DNA from: Primulina eburnea
Taxonomy: Eukaryota > Streptophyta > Magnoliopsida > Lamiales > Gesneriaceae
Assembly (NCBI RefSeq): GCF_022965805.1
Contig: NW_027331247.1
Location: 1 to 64,000, forward strand
Reading direction: 5' to 3'
DNA length: 64,000 nucleotides
Part shown: piece after piece, positions 20,690-32,411 of the stretch
Layout of the letters: each line of letters starts with the position of its first letter
Position numbering within the stretch: the stretch's first letter is position 1
Translations under genes and position numbers: made by a program
The notes under the pieces: generated by a model
The model's input: the letters and a program-made list of their open reading frames with translations, nothing else
Told to the model about the DNA's origin: nothing
Database searches by the model: none

Positions 20690-22827
20690 TTCCATCCTCG
20701 GTGATACACTTAAAAGTTAACCTTTCTCAAAATTAGCCTGAGCTCCTTGAATCAAATCTTTATCTTACGGCCCTAAATTTACGTAACTTAACTATTTACG
20801 AGCACATCTCAAATATCAAATCGTTGCCAACCTTAAATTCGGGTAGCGTTATTCCATAAACCCAAAATGTACGATATTGATCTCCTACCTAAATAATAAA
20901 ACCATTCTAGCACCATTTACATTCTTAAACTATTTTCTCCCAATTAAAATATAGTTGAGACCTAAGACTCTTGGACTTTTCTCATCGGAACGGATATTGC
21001 ATTTCTTACGTATCCTCAATACTTGGTACATACTAGCGTATAAAACTTATTAAGTCATTCCATGGTGGCATTAGACCAACTTTAATAAATCAATTTCAAT
21101 TATAACTCCTAGAGTTCTAGAATCCCCATATCAAGATTTTAGACTCCTTACTCGGTAAGGATCTTAATAGTCGTTCAATGGTAACTTATGTTGAAACCAT
21201 CTCGTGTTTTTTTGTTTTTATTTCACCCAAAATTTTCGTACAAACACCTATTTCATATACTTAAATCAAGCTTACGCAACCCAAATAGTATTAGATGACA
21301 TAATTCCAACACACATATTCACTTATTCTCAAGTTTCTTAACAACTTTCGAAAATTTCTTAAAACCATGTGTCTACCTCAATTCTTATATGCGTCTATCA
21401 AGTAATCTAACCATCGATCATATCCATCTTTCTAGAAAAATTAAATTCCAACAAAAGTATAATTTTAACTCTTAAGATCATGATTAAAACTTAAGCTGCA
21501 TCAAACCTTAATCTCCCAAAAATAAGTTAACTTACTGTCTAATCTTATAACTTAACTAAGTGATCGATTTTACTGTGAATTATTATAACTCTAAATTCTT
21601 AATTTACCACAACATTATTTCACTAACACTTAAACTTTCAAGCCCAAGATTGATTCATCCTACAATGTCCTTGATTATCATTTCTTATAATCTTATAACC
21701 CAGATATCTAAAAATTCTAAATATCATTCAAGCCTAAATCACCGAAAATTCCTATAATTTAAACCATTCAATTCTCACTTACCGCTAAACTAGTCTTCCA
21801 AATTTCTTAAAATTGTAACATTAATGCATAATTTCCTCAAACATTATCTAGTTTGTCCTAAATTTCAAAAATTCTATTGCTCATAAATTCTTGACGTTCT
21901 CAATTCATTTTGTAGGTTCTTCGTACATAAAATTCAATAATTTTAAGCTTATTAAACTCAAAATCAATTCTCATAACCTCGAAAAATCACCGATTTAACC
22001 CAAGTGTTCCTCAAAAGTTCTAATTTGATCCTCAAAAAAATTTTGGAATTTGCAATTTGGTCCTTAAAGTTTTCGAAGATTATCATTTTGGTACTACAAC
22101 TCTTCGAAATTTGCATTATTGTCCCCATAAAATTTCCGATTTTAGCCTCATTAAAACTTAAAATTCTCGAAACTCGGAATTTAATCTCAAAATCCGGTAA
22201 ATATGAAATTAGTCCCTTAGAATTTTATCGTTGCCCTTAGGCCCTCAAATTAGTAGTTAATACAGTTAGGTCCTTAAAATTCTCAATTCATTCATTTCAA
22301 TCCTTAAATCCTAAGTTATAAATTTTTATACTTCTAAAGATTTCGTATTCTTCGAATCATTATTGCTTATATAAAACCCTCAAAATTAACCCAACTAGTA
22401 ACCACGAACCATCAACATTTTCTTAGAAAACATAAATGCCCCAAGAGCATTAATAATTTTTAAGATTAACTTATAACCCACGAATAGAATATCAGTACTA
22501 CTAACCGAAATTAATAAAGTCAAATCATTTCCGACCTCTCCAAATTCCCAATAGCAAAATTCTTATTCATGTCCAATTCCAACACAAATCCAACATGCAT
22601 GAAAATCATATAATTTCTCATTTCATATCGTAACATGCATAAAAATTTTAAAGTATCTAATCTCAAAACATAACGACAAATAAACATGTCCCGTAAAACG
22701 TATAACATGTAAACATGCATGTGATAGCATTAAAAACATTTAATCTTACAGACTTGAGGCTTGAAGACTGAGCGGCAGAAGCTGGCGGTGGCACAACCCT
22801 ATACAGGACCCTTGCTCTGATACCAAC
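20690..22827 (-). other. Internal region of a gene-less gypsy-type element
   Basis: AT-rich with no coding frame. From about 22380 to 22827 it aligns by eye with the internal part of the element at 44562-50847 (about 47400-47816), including CTAGTAACCA, ATTTTCTTAGAAAA and the GGCGGTGGCACAACCC block before the primer site. The primer site (22816-22827, minus TGGTATCAGAGC) is intact. No polypurine tract or 3' LTR was found at the left, so the element is truncated there. Confidence 0.6.
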
Positions 22828-22853
22828 TGAAACGTCTACTCATTTTTAAAATG

Positions 22854-22929
<76 letters not shown>

Positions 22930-25520
22930 CTCACTTTTACAAAATGACATTTAGCATAATCATATTAATTTACTAATAAAAATGGCGCAGTTTATGAACT
23001 AACCAACATCCTCCAAAAATTTACATAAACATGAACTAGTAAAAATCGTATTATCACCAACGTATAAAAATTTTTAACTCCACTCAAAAACTCAAAACTA
23101 AATGTGCGGAAAAATCGTGCAGTCCTCGGGTCATGTCACCGCACCAGAGCTGCCTACTCAGAGTTCAGCACCCCCAGTCTCCTCAGCATCGAACTCACCT
23201 GCATCACACACGCCTAGTGAGTCTAAAGACTCCACACACCTGTACCAGTAATAACAAGTACATATACAGGCACACATCAGTGAAAAATATCGTACTCAAC
23301 ATAAATTTCATGAACTTAAAAATAACATGAACATGAGCGTGTCATGTAAAATCGTAACGTGTCAAAACTTGTCTAATCATGTTATCGTATCATATGCGTA
23401 ATTGTGACCTGTCAAAACATTGTAATAGCATGTATCATCGTATCAGCATATACTTGTTAAATTCTTAATTTGAATTTCGTTCATTAGCTGTGACTTTCGT
23501 ATTATCATGTCAGTCGATGGATCCATTTACGTGTAACCGTGGTACCCGGCGACGAGGATCAACAGCGACGAAATTACCCGCCCACTGAGTCCGGGCCTTA
23601 CATGTCATCGTTTCATCGTGTTAGTCACAAATAAATCACTTCCTTCAAAACGTGTCATCATATTCATCACTTAAATAAAAGCATGCATATACATAATTTT
23701 TCCTTTAAACTAGGCACGCATCATAATATCATAAAAATCGTAAACATGATGCATAATCATTTAAAATATCATAATTTGTGCTCAGAGCGCTGCCATGACC
23801 AAAATTTCACCCCGGGTACAAAATGACCATTTTGCCCCTGGAAAACTAAAAATTATCGTTTCAACCCTGGACTTCTAAAATTGACGCGAAGCTTACCAAA
23901 CCCTTAAAATGTCCCAAAACATATTTATAAGCATTCCTAGACGTAAACTCGAGCCCATAGTACAACTTAATCGATTTGTTTTAAAACTTAGACCGGAGTC
24001 CCGGTTTTAACCCGAATCGACTCGAATCTCAACCAAATTTTTCCCCAACTTTCTATTATATCTTAAAAACATGACGAAGCTCATAATACCACGATATTAG
24101 ACCCAAAACTCTCGGCTATTAAATTCAGAATTCTTATTATGCCAGTCATACACTTCCCTTGCCCAAAAATCACGCCCCTACCCTCAAACCGACGCACCAA
24201 TCACAAGCCCACACACCAGGGGTTTAGATCAGAACCTAAGGTACCCAACCGACTCAAACCACCGCTCCTATGCACGCTCCTACACTACCAGCTTACACGC
24301 TAGAAGTCCATCACCTAACCCGTGTTCCCTTGCATCTAGTTCACGTGTGCTGCTCCACGGATCGGACCAGCAGTGCTAGGGTCCTCCAAGGACGTGGTTC
24401 AGACCCACCATAAGAAGATCCACCGCTTGGCTCACCTTATCACCGATGGTTCTCCCCATTACCCTCAATACAAGTAAACCCGAACTCCCACCACGATTCA
24501 TCCCTTCGCCCCTTCCACTCACAGGAACCAACGTCCTGTCTTGCCTTCATGATCACCCTCGACAACTTTAAAAATCTCTTAAAAAACCCAGGTCGCAGCC
24601 CCTTGCACAAACCAGGGAAAAACATGAGTAAAATAAAAAGAATGCATAATATGGATGAAAACCGAAAATTTCCTTCATGTTCCTGGACAGATCGAATTCC
24701 TTCATGCATCATACATACAAATCAGATATATACTACGTGAATGATGTAGCAAAGGTGATACAAAGCATGCCTTGCAAGTTCGAAGATCAAGAGCGATGCG
24801 AGAGAACCCGGATGAAGTTTTTCCTTTGCAAAACAATGGAAAGCCGAGGCCTTCAGCTGATGTTTTCTGAAACCGAGGGCAGGGAGTGATGAATGAGAGT
24901 TTCGGATGGTTGTAAGATGATTAGGGTTAGGTTAGGGGATTAATAAATAATATTTAAATAGTTAATTAATCAATTAATGGGTCTAAATTTGATAATTAAA
25001 GTTAAAAATGATATTAAGCCCAACAGACTTAAAAGTAGGCCAATTAAACCCTAACACAAACCCGAAAAATATTTCGTGCTGAAAAGGTTTTGAAAATAGT
25101 AGCCGAACCCTTAAAAAGTCCCCCGATTCGATAAAATTAGCATACCGTTAAAAATAAAATATTGCGGGTAAAAATACCCAATAAAATCCCATTTTGGAAA
25201 AATACACTTAAAAACACCTTATATTAATTAATAAAAATAAATCATGTAATTAAAATAATTTTCCTGATAATTCTCCGGTCTCCTTCCTCGTTTGGGCGCG
25301 AAATGCAACTTGAATTATAATGCAGGAAACTTTTAAAATATCATGAAATAAATCCCTATCATGCAATAATTTTGCATAAAATGCATAAAAATAATTAAAC
25401 ACAAATTAATGAAATAAACATACATTTAATGCTTTAAAACAATTTAATAAAATCCAGAAGAAATTTTATAACTTGCATGCACATGGTTTATGTGGACCTT
25501 CAAATTTTCGAGGCGTTACA
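22828..25520 (-). repeat. 5' LTR (2.7 kb) of a gene-less gypsy-type element
   Basis: Plus-strand ends are TGAAACGTCT and AGGCGTTACA. A Met-tRNA primer site directly at the left shows that it is a minus-strand 5' LTR. It carries the R hairpin GAGTCTAAAGACTC (23219-23232), a pure (AT)n run of about 36 units (22857-22928) and the block TCTCCGGTCTCCTTCCTCG. It is the same LTR family as at 7450, 30743, 32011 and 44562. Short open frames in it, such as 24440-24712, lack any domain. Confidence 0.85.
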
Positions 25521-26690
25521 AAAATGATCCCTAGGATAAGCATCGATTGCGTTTAGGTCAATTAGGTTAATCATTTTGATATTAAAAGACTAATTGCATG
25601 AATTTCAAAAATTTATGAAAATATTGATTATGCATTGTTACAAAAAATTTAATCAAATATATGTTTATAGGAAATCGCTGGCAGACCACCTAGAAACAAA
25701 CGAAACCCTCGCGGCACCATTCAAAACGAAAATCCACCATCAGCTCCGAGGGTGAATCTTAGTCAAGAGGATATGATGGCAATAACTACTATTGTAGTTG
25801 CAACACTGCAAGGAATTGTGAACCAATTTCCAACGTTATCCAGCCGACATCAGAACCACAACCGCGAGGACTTAAGTATCATGATTAATCCCTCTGAAAG
25901 AACCGAGCTTCAACCTTTGATGGCAATCCTGATCTAAAAGTTAGTCATAACTGGCTTAAGAATGTCGAAACTCAACTGCATCTATTGTAAGTACCTGAGG
26001 ACTTAGAGTGGAAGTTGTGACACCGTTTCTGGAGGATCGAGCATGCAAGTGGTGGGAAACAGTGTCACCATCCTTGGCTAATATGGAACAGATCACATGG
26101 AAAACCTTCAGGAAAAAATTTCTAAAGCAGTACTACCCAGCTGAATTTCATCTACAAAACCTAAGCCAGTTCAAAAGTTTTAAACAAACAACAAGCATGA
26201 TAGTAATGGATTACACATCAAGGTTCAATGATCTTGGAACCTATGTTCCAGCCATCATGTCGGATAAAACTCTGAAAATCCACCATTTTAAGAAAGAACT
26301 GAACGGCTGAATTCAATCTGCTTTGACTGTATTCAGGCCAAACAACTTTGCAGACTTAATGAGCGCAGAAACAGATATCAAACTCCGAGAAGAAGAGAAC
26401 AAGAACAAGAGACCTTTTGTCTGTCTTTCTACTCAGAATGGCCCCAAATTCAAGAGGCCAAACTATTCAAGCGGCCCCAAAGGGAACCTTTAACAATAAT
26501 GTCAACAAGGAAGGAAAGTAGTGTTGTACTTGTCGACATAATCATCTCGAAGAATGTTATAGGAAGACGAGCGCTTGTTTCAAATGTGGAAAAGTAGGAC
26601 ATCGGATTAAAGTCTTGAGAACAAAGATAAAGGGACTGGACCAATCAAACCAAATGAAAACAAGGCCAAAGCTCGAGTGTACGCTATAAC
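25521..26690 (+). pseudogene. Gypsy gag with zinc knuckle, broken
   Basis: Gag begins near 25683 with AGRPPRNKRNPRGT; its ATG seems lost. It continues through NLSQEDMMAITTIVVATLQG, shifts frame at about 25915, and has the capsid block FLEDRACKWWETVSPS to 26310, where a TGA interrupts. A CCHC knuckle follows at about 26573-26620 (CFKCGKVGHRIK, last Cys lost). The leader 25521-25680 is non-coding. It belongs to the Ty3/gypsy chromovirus type and lies opposite to the adjacent LTR at 22828-25520, so it is a separate element. Confidence 0.85.
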
Positions 26691-27950
26691 TCAAGATGAA
26701 GTAGATAACACCAATGATGTGGTGGAAATTACTATTTTACTCAATAAAATGCCTGCTTATGCCTTGTTTGATTGTAGTGCTACTCACTCATTTGTGTCTA
26801 GATGATTTGCTAAGAAGCTAAAACTTGAACATGAAACTCTTAGTGAATTGTTAAGAGTTGCAACACCTGCTACCAAAACAATTGAAACCCATAAGGTATT
26901 TCGAAAATGTAAAATCTTCATCAGGAATCAAATCTTTGAAGTAGAATTGATTCAACTCAACATGATTGAGTTCGACATCATTCTTGGTGTGGACTGATTA
27001 GCTAAACACCATGTCATGGTAAACTGTAAGAAGAAAAATATCAAACTGCAGACCCCAAATAAAAATGAAATCATATATTATGGAAATACCAAGGAACGAA
27101 AGTCTCTATTATCTGCCTCACAAACCTAGAAGGCCATAAAATGCGAAGAAGAAATATACCTGTCAATTATCAGCGAAGTCAGAGAAGAAACTGCTCCAAA
27201 GTTGGAAGAAATTCCAGTCATCCAAGAATTCCCAGATGTCTTTCCCGAAGATTTACCGGGTGCGATACCCGATAGAGAAGTGGAATTTGAAATTAATTTG
27301 GTCCCTGGTGCAGCACCAATTTAAAAGGAACCATACTGAATGGCTCCAGCTGTATTAAAGGAGTTAAAGGAGCAACTTTAGGAGTTATTGGATAAGAAAG
27401 AAATCCGACCCAGCGCATCCTCGTGGGGAGCCCCAATTCTGTTCGTAAAGAAAAAGGACGGAAGCATGAGACTATGTATTGACTATAGGGAGTTGAATAA
27501 AAACACAATAAAGAATAAGTACCCTCTCCCAAGAATAGATTGTTTTTTCTATCAGCTAAAAGGAGCTAAGGTTTTCTCAAAACTCTATCTAAGATCAGAT
27601 TATCATTAGCTGAAAGTCAAAGCAGATGATATCTCTAAAACAGCTTTTAGTACAAGATATGGACACTAAGAATTTAAAGTAATGCCTTTTGGTTTAGCAA
27701 ATGCTCCTACAACATTCATGGATATTATAAACCGAGTTTTCAAGTCATACCTTGATAAATTTGTGGTAGTTTTCGTAGATGATATCCTTGTATACTCACC
27801 AAGTGAGGAAGAACATTGAGAACATCTGCGTCTCACCTGGCAGACACTCCGAGAAAGGAACTTAATGCCAAATTCAAGAAATGTGAATTTTGGCTAGAAA
27901 GTGTTGCTCGTATGACATATAATCTCAGAAGCAGGAGTATCAGTTCCAGC
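26691..27950 (+). pseudogene. Gypsy protease and reverse transcriptase, broken
   Basis: The protease site reads LFDCSATHSF where D-S/T-G-ATHSF is expected, so it is inactive. RT follows with [43 protein letters not shown], and [12 protein letters not shown] with its catalytic pair intact. At least eight in-frame stops interrupt it, mostly where CGA, CAG or TGG is expected. The frame decays after about 27900 and the sequence changes abruptly into an LTR fragment near 27955. RNase H and integrase are missing. Confidence 0.85.
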
Positions 27951-27954
27951 TTCT

Positions 27955-28890
27955 ACAATTCTCGTGTGACTTAGGACATTATAAATAATGTAAAAACATG
28001 CCCCTTTAATCCTATAACATGGTAGCCCCTTCATGTACATAAAAATCATGTTTTTGGATCAAAATCCATACTTTAAAATTCATTTTGATCCATAAAACTA
28101 ATATAAATAAAAGTGTCACTTGATTTCATACAATTCATGAATAAATAGATAATATGGTGTGATGATGAGTAAAGGAAAGATTATAGTGTGCCTTTGCATA
28201 ATTAACGAATGAATAAACGTTGACGATCGCGAAGAACGGCGAGGAACGACCTTGGGCTTGAAAACCCTTGGATTTTTCAAAGCTTTCCTCTTGTTGATGC
28301 TTGTGTGTGCCATGTGGTTATGGTGGGAAAAAAAATTTTGAAGGGTTAAGGGGAGTGGGACGTGGGTTATATTGATATGGGGTAGAGTTTTTGCACTTAA
28401 TTAATTAATTAAAACACTAATGATAGTCTTAGGCCCATTAACAAGGTCAGCTAGGCCCAATAAGCCCATTAGTAGTTAAATAAAATAATTCGTGTAGAAA
28501 ATTTTGTGAAATTATTAGCCGAGTTATCGAAACGGTTGTATTTTTGTTGAAAATCTAACACCGATAAAAATCACGTCCCAGAGTATAAAATCAACTCAAA
28601 ACTCATTATTTTCGAAAATAAGAAAAAGTATCAACAATATTTTAAATAATTAAAAACAATTATTTAATAAAATTATTTTCCATTTTTCAACCATCGGTCT
28701 CCGTTCCTCGATCGCAACTCGAATAACCCTTAAAAATACATTTTAATGCATTTAAGTAGAAAACTACTAAAACATCATATAAACATATCACATAATTAAT
28801 TTACCAATTAAAATCAATTATTTAACTATTTTCCATATTCCCTATATTTGCATGCAGTTGGATTACGTCGTTTTAATTTTGGACCTTACA
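27955..28890 (-). repeat. LTR fragment of the gene-less gypsy family
   Basis: Aligns by eye with the distal part of the LTR 47817-50847: the ATAATATGGTGTGA block near 28150, TGTGTGCC near 28303, and CATCGGTCTCCGTTCCTCGA near 28690. It ends GGACCTTACA at 28890, directly against copia gag. Its left part is missing and replaced by gypsy pol, a deletion or recombination junction. Confidence 0.75.
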
Positions 28891-29465
28891 ATTCTCTCAT
28901 TGCCATTGTCTTAACCTCCCATTCTTTGGGAAGACCAGAAATAACTTTCAATGCAATTTCCTTATTTGAATACACTCTCCCAAGTGTGTTCAGTTCATTG
29001 ATGATGTTGCTAACTCGTTCATCGAACTCATTCATTGACTCTCCAGTTTTTCATCTTTATATTATCAAAGTTTTGTACAGCAACTGAGAGTTTGTTTTCC
29101 TTCGTTTGCTCATTGCCATCACACAACTAAATCAACTCTTCCCAAATCTCTTTGGCTGTTTTGCACATTTTGATTTTGCTGAATTTGATCATATCTAATG
29201 TTTTGTATAGAATATCCTTTGCTACATTGTCCAGATTTGCTTTCCTCTTGTCTTCACCGGTCCACTCTTCTCGTGATTTTTCCATACAGTGAGGTGCTCC
29301 AACAGTTATAGCAATAGCATTATTAGCTTTCGTTATATTCAAGGGTCCATCGATTATAACGTACCACATTTCATCATCTTGTGCAGCTAAATGAGTCTGC
29401 ATTCTGATTTTCCAATCATCAAACTCTTCTCTTGAGAACATAAGAATTTTATTGAAGGACGACAT
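28891..29465 (-). pseudogene. Copia gag N-terminal part, truncated
   Basis: Starts MSSFNKILMFSREEFDDWKI (ATG at 29465), followed by MQTHLAAQDDEMWYVIIDGP and IKMCKTAKEIWEELI, the signature of the plant copia gag (UBN2/DUF4219 type). A stop falls at 29127 and gag-like sequence continues in pieces to 28891, where an LTR end cuts it. An in-frame upstream ATG at 29528 lies in the primer-site region and is less likely. No zinc knuckle, protease or integrase follows. Confidence 0.88.
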
Positions 29466-29516
29466 GTTGATTAGGTGTATAAGTGAAAAAGTATTCAGAA
29501 ACAAGATTGAAAGCTT

Positions 29517-29529
29517 CTCTGATACCACT
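29517..29529 (-). promoter_or_regulatory. Copia primer binding site
   Basis: Minus-strand AGTGGTATCAGAG, complementary to initiator Met-tRNA, directly follows the 5' LTR end. Confidence 0.9.
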
Positions 29530-30593
29530 TGTTAGGATCGGTTTGAAGGGTCTAAGTGTTTAAAAGAGGGTTGAATAAAAACTTTGAGATATGGACTCTT
29601 TTCCAAAATAATGAATCAGTTTAGTGACAAACTGTTTCCAATGATTTTGTTTCCGATATCAGTCAGTTAACTAGTATAAGTGCAGAAATAAACCAACTGA
29701 TAGATTGAATACTTTAAGAATAATTTAAATAACGAAACAAAGATTTTATGGATGTTCAGAGACTTCAAATTCTCCTACGTCACCCCTTCTATCACATGGA
29801 TATATTTTTCAGTAGAATACTTTGATCAATTACAGAAGTTGTAATAACCCACTTCTGTTTGGACTTAGACACTGCCAAACTGAAACTCTTAATTCTCTTT
29901 ACAATTTATCAGTATACAACCGATTTTCTTTCTTAGCACAACCGATATTAGAATATCGAATACAATAGTATAAGGTTCTAATACATTAGTTCAAATGATA
30001 GCCTAAAAGTAATGAATGTTTCTGTGAAGTGTGAGCTTTTCTGTATGAATATCTTAACAAGACGTGCATATCAGAATTTGAAAATCAAAGCAGAATAATT
30101 GTGCAAAAGTTTTTAACTCAGCTGAACTCCTCGGCTATTTATAGGCTTCGCTTCCAACGGTAACATTGAATACATTAATTAATACTTACCCGTTGATTTG
30201 TTCTTTCTGAATGTGTCAACATTCTTCTGACAATAGTACTTTGTGGCAGTCTGCTATGCGGCACTCCTTCTGATAGTTGCAGTCTGTTGCATACAATTTG
30301 TCGGTTGATAGCTGCGCTTTAGCAGATGACGTGTCAAACTGATTATCAATTGAATATATAGCCGATCAGTTGAAGTGATTGTATGACTGATCAGTTACAA
30401 CTGATAGTTCAATTATCTTTACAGATTCAGTTAGCTTAGATCAGTTTGATTGCTTCCGATTATTTAACTCATTAATTATCAGTTCGGGCAATTTCAGTTT
30501 AGGTAGTTTCAGTTTGAGTTAATTCAGTTGAGCCGATCAATTCTGCAACCTTCAAAAACTTTATTTGTCAAACTCCAAAACTTTGATTCTAAC
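29530..30593 (-). repeat. Copia 5' LTR
   Basis: On the minus strand it starts GTTAGAATCA (the leading T appears lost) and ends CCGATCCTAACA, 1064 bp. The TATA box is CTATAAATAG at 30135-30144. Upstream, at about 30290-30545, CAGTT/AACTG words are dense. The half next to its U3 start matches the 3' LTR remnant at 6052-6589. Confidence 0.88.
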
Positions 30594-30742
30594 CTACTGT
30601 AAAACATAAATCATGTATACATACAGGTGATAACGTTAAAACTTTAAAAACATGTAAACTTAAAAACTTGAGGCTTGACGAATGTGCTTCTGAAGCTGGC
30701 GGTGGCACAACCCTCTACAAGAACCCTTGCTCTAATACCAAT
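30594..30742 (-). other. Internal edge and primer site of a gypsy-type element
   Basis: Matches the equivalent edge at 47690-47816: ACTTGAGGCTTGACGA, CTGGCGGTGGCACAACCC, then a primer site written TGGTATTAGAGC on the minus strand (30729-30740). The copia 5' LTR abuts it, so the copia seems to have inserted into this element's internal region. Confidence 0.75.
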
Positions 30743-32411
30743 TGTAACGTCTGCCCCTTAAAATACTATTGAAATATATATATTTTTTAAAAATATCCAT
30801 GAACGAAAATACTCACACTCCTAAACATATAAATAAGTTAGTCATGTCTTTTAACATTCACTCATTCACTGAATTAAAATAACTACAGTTACTCAAAATC
30901 TTTAATTGTAATCAATCTCCTAGTCTTCTGTTTTAAAAGAGAAACTCGAGCGTAATACCAGAAGTCTGACAACTCAACAGCGTAAAACAAGATTCAAAAT
31001 CATTTAAAAATATTGCTTAAGCCCATGTCTCGTAATCATATTATGCGGAAGAAATGCTAGGTCCTTTGGTTTTCACGTGTACCCCCAGATCAGCCTACTC
31101 AGTCTTCAGCACCTCCAGTCTCCTCAACCATAAGATCACCTGTATCAATCACACTTAGTGAGTCTAAAGACTCAACAAACCTGAACCATTATAACGAGTA
31201 TGTATACATATCATGCAATAGTTAACATATTCATATCAAATCATGTTATATCGTGACACCATATACGTATTCTTTTCTGTAATTGAATTCAGATCATTAG
31301 TTGTGACTTTCGTATTAGCTCTAGGTCTATGGATCCATCTACTTATAAGTTCGGTACCCAACGACGAGGATATCAGCGACAGCTTTACCCGTCCACTAAT
31401 CCTTGGCCTTACATGTTCGTGTTCGTATTAGTCATAACCAACTCACCTCCTTATAAAACATGTCATTTTATTCATCACTTGAAAAAAATCATGCATATAC
31501 ACACATTTTCTTAAAAATAAGCATGAAACGTATTTATAAGCATTTTCATAAAAATTCATATTCATAATTAACATTTACATTTTAAAGATGAATTTTCAAT
31601 TATCAGGGCACTGTCAGGACTGCTAACTCGACCTACTCAAAATTATCAAACTCCTTAACATACTTCTAATCATTTCTTAAACGTATTCCGAACCCCTGTA
31701 TTAACCTCTATATTTCATTTCAGGGTTTAGACCAGAGTCCCGTTTAACCCGAATTAACTTGAGACTTGATCAAATTTTAACCATAGTTCAATGACTCCTA
31801 ACCAAACCCCGTATGACTCAACTTAAACTATTTATAACCATATACATGTAGGTATAACTTATTGGAAACCCCCAAAACGAGAAATATCCACAAAAAATCT
31901 CAAGAATACACGTACAGTTTTCTAGCGCCTAGGCACTGGCAGTGTTGCGCTGCAGTGCTAGGTAAGAGCCTAGGCGCCATGTACAGCACCACGACCCTAA
32001 AAACTCTAGCTGAAACGACCTCTATTTTTTTAATACTAAAGCATAAATCATAAATTCTAAAAGACTAAATAAAATAACTTAGCACTTCTAACAATCATAA
32101 TAATTAACAATTTAAATCTCAAGTGCATCAAATAAAATCCTAAATCATCGAATAAACAAAATTTCTAAATCGACATTTAAAAAGATCGGCTAACAATAAA
32201 ATTAAGCATAAAAATATCTTTAATAAAAATCATTAACATAATTTTTAAATCATTTATCTATCTAGCTAGTGCGGAAACATAAAGGCCCTCGGGTGTGTAT
32301 TGATACATTCGATCCACTCAATCGTCAACACCTGCCATAAATCATCCAAACTTGCATCATACTAACCTAGTGAATCTAAAGACAACATGTTCTAAACATG
32401 GATAGCAAATA

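Larger units (their letters stand above)
6052..30593 (-). mobile_element. Copia-type retrotransposon, composite and interrupted
   Basis: The pieces lie in correct minus-strand order: 5' LTR 29530-30593, Met-tRNA primer site 29517-29529, gag start to 28891, RT-RNase H 18968-17156, an accessory ORF pair 17046-6718, polypurine tract at 6590, and a 3' LTR remnant 6052-6589. The two LTR regions match over about 540 bp. The end of gag, protease and integrase are missing, and a block of gypsy fragments (19013-28890) stands in their place. A solo LTR also interrupts the accessory ORF. That this was one element is inferred from order, orientation and LTR similarity; two related copies joined by recombination remain possible. 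Confidence 0.6.

Noticed and set aside
22828..25520. Reading this LTR as the 5' LTR of the plus-strand gypsy gag-pol that follows it
   Set aside because: The Met-tRNA primer site is on its left side in minus orientation, and the sequence after its right end shows no primer site. The gag-pol belongs to another element.
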